Positions 33,127-36,058 of a DNA stretch of 36,058 nucleotides are shown here, piece by piece. Within the stretch, counting starts at the first letter, position 1, and every line of letters begins with the position of its first letter. A program made the translations under genes and the position numbers. A model generated the notes under the pieces. The model did no database searches, was not told the DNA's origin, and saw only the letters and a program-made list of their open reading frames with translations. The stretch is from assembly GCA_050480245.1 (NCBI GenBank), contig JBCNEQ010000018.1; one strand, given 5' to 3'. Source of the stretch: Anoxybacillus sp050480245 (GTDB taxonomy: Bacteria > Bacillota > Bacilli > Bacillales > Anoxybacillaceae).

Positions 33127-33164
33127 TATTAATAGATTATGAATTTTCTATTAATATTTGTAAA
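33127..33164 (-). promoter_or_regulatory. PhoP-binding region (four direct Pho boxes) of the alkaline phosphatase gene
   Basis: Read on the minus strand: TTTACA, TTAATA, TTCATA, TTAATA, separated by 4, 5 and 5 bases (plus-strand positions 33159-33164, 33149-33154, 33138-33143, 33127-33132). All four fit TT(A/T/C)A(C/T)A, and four repeats about 11 bases apart is the known PhoP arrangement in Bacillus. A TTATAT-type -10 lies about 17 bases downstream. The phoPR genes are not in the window. Confidence 0.8.
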
Positions 33165-33360
33165 ATTTCCGAAAATACAATAACAATTAAACTTGACCAA
33201 CTGTACAAAAACTGTTCATTCTAGACGTAATGCTTCAAAGAGATATGCCATTATTTTTACACCAATTTACATTCATTTAATTTATATTAAAAGAAAATTC
33301 ATATTTCTTTATTATCATAAATTTATGCTACTTAAAAATTTCGTTTTAGGAGGAACACGA

Positions 33361-34065
33361 ATGGTGAAATATGTTCTATTGATTTTAAGTTTTATGCTGT
33401 TATTTGGATGTTCAGCCAATCAAGATAAAAAAGAAGAAATAACCCGGACAAAAGCTGCTAATCAAAGCGAAATAAGAGAAAACGAAGCAAATAAGACCGA
33501 GTATTCAAAGACAGAATATAGCGGTAATCCTCAAGTTACAGACGATTCGTCATTACAAAAAGCCGGTGATTCGTTTTGGGATGAAAAAGGAAAATTGATA
33601 TTAGAAGACATAAAAGAGGTGAACAAAACGTATAAAATCGGTCCTATAGAGTTAACCATATTAGATGTCAAAGTACTTCATTATCTTCCAGCATATAACT
33701 TAATTGATTTTTTCCATGGATTTACACATGAAGCAGAAGACTTTGATTTTATAAGAGTGCAGATGAAGATTAAAAATACAACAAATGAAGAAGTATACTT
33801 CGCACCAATCGCTTTATTAGAAACAAGCTCAGGGGAAAAGATGACTTGGGAAAATGATTTTTATCTTGAAGAATTAAACGGCATGTATAGCGGCAGCGAA
33901 GAGAAGATAGGCAACATGGGATTTCCTTTAAATAACCATGTTCATGGGCAAGAAGACAAAGCTAAGAGTAATCATTTAGAATGGATCAAACTAATGACAA
34001 GTGAAGTGCTAAATAAAGAACATAAAGAAATTGCCGGCAAAAAAATAATAGAAATAAAATTCTAA
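33361..34065 (+). CDS. Lipoprotein, DUF4352-like
   Basis: A 234-residue predicted lipoprotein. The signal peptide ends in the lipobox LLFGC (Cys20), so the mature protein is lipid-anchored outside the membrane. A Lys/Glu/Thr-rich linker (about 22-75) follows. The globular part starts near YKIGPIELTILDVKVLHY and continues DFIRVQMKIKNTTNEEVYF, the immunoglobulin-like pattern of DUF4352-type lipoproteins. It ends with LEWIKLMTSEVLNKEHKEIA and KKIIEIKF. The ATG at 33361 has TAGGAGG at 9 bases; longer forms lack it. It is divergent from the phosphatase and may share its regulatory region, but Pho control of this gene is not shown. Ligand and partner unknown. Confidence 0.75.
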   Translation: MVKYVLLILSFMLLFGCSANQDKKEEITRTKAANQSEIRENEANKTEYSKTEYSGNPQVTDDSSLQKAGDSFWDEKGKLILEDIKEVNKTYKIGPIELTILDVKVLHYLPAYNLIDFFHGFTHEAEDFDFIRVQMKIKNTTNEEVYFAPIALLETSSGEKMTWENDFYLEELNGMYSGSEEKIGNMGFPLNNHVHGQEDKAKSNHLEWIKLMTSEVLNKEHKEIAGKKIIEIKF

Positions 34066-34503
34066 TAGTGCGACTTTAACTTTGAAAAGAAGAGTGAAGT
34101 TCATTGATCAGCCTGAAAGCTGAATGAAATAGGTGTACTTGTTTATAGAAGTTTAGCCAAGAAAACCTGTCATCTTGCCGTCAGAATGAATCAGCTTTAG
34201 ACAAGAGAGGACTTTCCCTCTCAATTGTCCGACTTTCATACTCTTTTGCATAGATCATCTACAACTTGCTTTTTCTTAAAAGCCGGTGACATTGGAATAT
34301 GAAATGTTCTGCCTTTTTGTATTTGAATTGCGAATAACTTCATTCGAAAAATTCGTCTTTATTAAATTGCTTTAATGTTTGTTGAGCAGCAGAACTCATT
34401 AACTTTAACTTATAGTTTTAGTTTTCGCTCGTTTTGCATTTATGATGGTTTCGAAAAAGTGTTGTCAAACAGAATAAAGACCGAAAAATAAACTTTTGAC
34501 ACG
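34066..34503. other. About 440 bases with no recognisable gene
   Basis: Both strands are interrupted by stops. The minus strand holds short coding-like pieces (MSSAAQQTLKQFNKDEFFE; VGQLRGKVLSCLKLIHSDGK; MTGFLG) in different frames, suggesting a decayed gene that I cannot identify. A small hairpin, GAGAGG / CCCTCTC, is at 34206-34223. No promoter or RNA gene was recognised. Confidence 0.4.
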
Positions 34504-34556
34504 GAAAAGGGGAAAGGGCTTGAGAAATAAGGATTTCCCTTCCCTTTCCCTTTTTT
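34504..34556 (+). terminator. Terminator downstream of the lipoprotein region
   Basis: GAAAAGGGGAAAGGG pairs with CCCTTTCCCTTTTTTC (one bulge), ending in a run of six T on the plus strand. Confidence 0.6.
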
Positions 34557-34600
34557 CTCGCAAAACTTTATTTTCATTTTCGCACAAGTTTATTCAGTTT

Positions 34601-35968
34601 CTACAATTTCAAGGCTAGTTTCGCCACACACTCCACATGATTCGTATGCGGAAACATGTCGACCGGCTGCACTTCGAGTGTCTTATACCCGCCGTCTTCG
34701 AGGATGCGCAAGTCACGAGCGAGTGTGGCCGGGTTACAGGATACGTACACCACCCGCTTTGGCTTCATGGCGATAATCGTTTGCAGCAAGGCTTCGTCGC
34801 AGCCTTTGCGCGGCGGGTCAACGACGATGCAGTCAGCTTCGATACCTTGTTCGTACCATTTCGGAATGACGACTTCCGCTTCACCGACGGCAAATTCGGC
34901 GTTGTCGATGCCGTTCAGCTTCGCGTTGCGTTTAGCGTCCTCAATCGCTTCTGGAACGACTTCGACACCGTACACTTTTTTTGCTTTTTTCGCCAAGAAG
35001 AGAGAAATTGTTCCAATGCCGCAGTAAGCGTCAATGACGGTTTCTTCACCTGTTAACTCCGCATATTCGAGCGCCTTTTCATACAGCACTTTCGTCTGTT
35101 CCGGGTTCACCTGATAGAAGGAACGGGCAGATATCGCAAACCGAATGTCGCCGATATAATCATAAATATATTCAGAACCCCAAAGCACGCGCGTATGTTC
35201 TCCCATAATGACATTTGTTCGCTTCGGATTTATATTTTGCACAATCGACTTCACATTTGGTACCGTTTCAATAATTTCTTGAACGATTTTCTTTTTATGC
35301 GGCAACTCCTCGGTGCGTGTAATCAAAACGACCATCACTTCTTTCGTCGTTGCCCCGTAGCGAGCCATTATGTGACGGAGAGTACCTTTATGCGTTTGTT
35401 CGTTGTAGGCTGGGATGTTATACTTCTCGCAAATTTGTTTGACCGTTTGCACAACAACATCGTTCATTTCCTGCTGGATCAAACAGGTGTCCATATCGAT
35501 AATGTCGTGGCTTCTTTCTTTGTAAAAACCTGCGACAAGTCCGCCTTCGCGCTCGCCGACCGGCACTTGCGCCTTATTGCGATAGCGCCACGGATTGCTC
35601 ATGCCAAGCACAGGATGAACAATGACATTTTCAATCTTCCCGATGCGCGCAAGCACTTCTTTTACATGCTTGTGCTTTGCCTTTAGCTGTCCTTCATAGC
35701 TTAAATGCTGAAGCTGGCATCCGCCGCATTGTTTATAAATCGGACACGGCGCGTCAACGCGATCTGCGCTTGGCTCATATAATTCAATTAAACGACCGTA
35801 GCCGTAGCCTTTTTTTACTTTGATAACTTTCACTTTCGCTTTTTCTCCCGGCAGCCCGTTCGCGACAAAAATCGGAAAGCCATCGATTTTTGCCACGCCT
35901 GCACCGTCGTGTGTTAAGTCTTCAAATACGACATCGTAATATTCGTTTTTTGCCACTGGTGCTTCCAT
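34601..35968 (-). CDS. rlmD: 23S rRNA (uracil-C5)-methyltransferase, RlmD/RumA family
   Basis: Transfers a methyl group from S-adenosylmethionine to C5 of a uracil in 23S rRNA. The 455-residue protein starts with a TRAM RNA-binding domain (about 8-66). A 4Fe-4S site follows, with Cys75, Cys81 and Cys84 in CPIYKQCGGC and a fourth Cys near 162. SAM motif I is DAYCGIGTISLF, then VYGVEVVPEAI. The catalytic region has DPPRKGCDEALL and VYVSCNPATLARDL with the nucleophilic Cys. The C-terminal HTNHVECVAKLAL is typical. GGAAGGAG precedes the ATG. Bacilli often carry two paralogues, so the exact target uracil (1939 or another) is not certain. Confidence 0.93.
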   Translation of the reverse strand: MEAPVAKNEYYDVVFEDLTHDGAGVAKIDGFPIFVANGLPGEKAKVKVIKVKKGYGYGRLIELYEPSADRVDAPCPIYKQCGGCQLQHLSYEGQLKAKHKHVKEVLARIGKIENVIVHPVLGMSNPWRYRNKAQVPVGEREGGLVAGFYKERSHDIIDMDTCLIQQEMNDVVVQTVKQICEKYNIPAYNEQTHKGTLRHIMARYGATTKEVMVVLITRTEELPHKKKIVQEIIETVPNVKSIVQNINPKRTNVIMGEHTRVLWGSEYIYDYIGDIRFAISARSFYQVNPEQTKVLYEKALEYAELTGEETVIDAYCGIGTISLFLAKKAKKVYGVEVVPEAIEDAKRNAKLNGIDNAEFAVGEAEVVIPKWYEQGIEADCIVVDPPRKGCDEALLQTIIAMKPKRVVYVSCNPATLARDLRILEDGGYKTLEVQPVDMFPHTNHVECVAKLALKL

Positions 35969-36017
35969 GTTTCTTTCTCCTTCCGCAAAATGCTGTCAAG
36001 ATTTTAGCATAATCGAA

Positions 36018-36046
36018 CAAAAAAGAACAGGATTACCCCCCTGTTC
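36018..36046 (-). terminator. Terminator of a minus-strand gene beyond the right edge
   Basis: GAACAGG / CCTGTTC stem with an 8-base loop. The minus strand continues into six T. Confidence 0.75.
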
Positions 36047-36058
36047 TCATTTGTTCAG

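Noticed and set aside
35195..35686. Plus-strand 163-codon frame opposite rlmD
   Set aside because: Shadow of a well-supported gene; no start signal.

Overview
The window looks like a chromosomal segment of a low-to-moderate G+C thermophilic or thermotolerant member of the Bacillaceae, most likely Anoxybacillus or a near relative such as Parageobacillus. That is an inference from several features: a siroheme operon end laid out like Bacillus subtilis ylnDEF, strong AGGAGG-type ribosome sites with several TTG and GTG starts, a bacterial nitric oxide synthase, an alkaline phosphatase with S-layer-homology modules, and IS200/IS605-type ends of the kind common in thermophilic bacilli. No rRNA, tRNA, CRISPR array or prophage was seen.

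Bases 1-12.6 kb are an ordinary, densely coded core region. It holds the end of a siroheme operon (sumT tail, sirB, sirC), a DUF4397 protein, acylphosphatase, and a ferrous-iron operon (feoA-feoB plus a small Cys-rich partner, behind a Fur-like site). It continues with an arginase-fold protein, a four-domain sulfur-handling flavoprotein, a TerC-family membrane protein, a secreted NlpC/P60 hydrolase, a membrane methyl-accepting protein and nitric oxide synthase. Convergent genes share compact bidirectional terminators.

From 12.6 to 17.4 kb genes are decaying. A coiled-coil protein is built from five 39-bp tandem repeats. An ECF sigma/anti-sigma pair is broken by frameshifts. A peroxiredoxin and an MFS transporter are intact, but a Tat-exported ferredoxin subunit, a GNAT acetyltransferase and a TnpB gene survive only as fragments.

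From 17.4 to 21.5 kb there is an L-lactate permease behind a LutR-like operator. Next comes an AT-rich cassette bounded by two identical 30-bp palindromic repeats, holding an unrecognised 96-residue gene and a stub of a bacteriocin-type C39 transporter. An AGCS amino-acid:cation symporter follows, whose G+C content is clearly higher than its neighbours and which is probably imported.

From 21.6 to 31.1 kb an insertion-sequence graveyard (IS4, IS256, IS66, IS5-like and IS605 fragments, all broken) surrounds an apparently complete type I restriction-modification operon, hsdM-hsdS-hsdR. From 31.1 kb to the end come an S-layer-type alkaline phosphatase with a textbook four-repeat Pho box, a lipoprotein, about 0.5 kb of unexplained DNA, and an RlmD-type 23S rRNA methyltransferase.

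I found no convincing wholly new multi-gene system. The best leads are the repeat-bounded cassette, the 13-residue repeat protein, the readable Pho and Lut control sites, and the evidence of recent gene decay.
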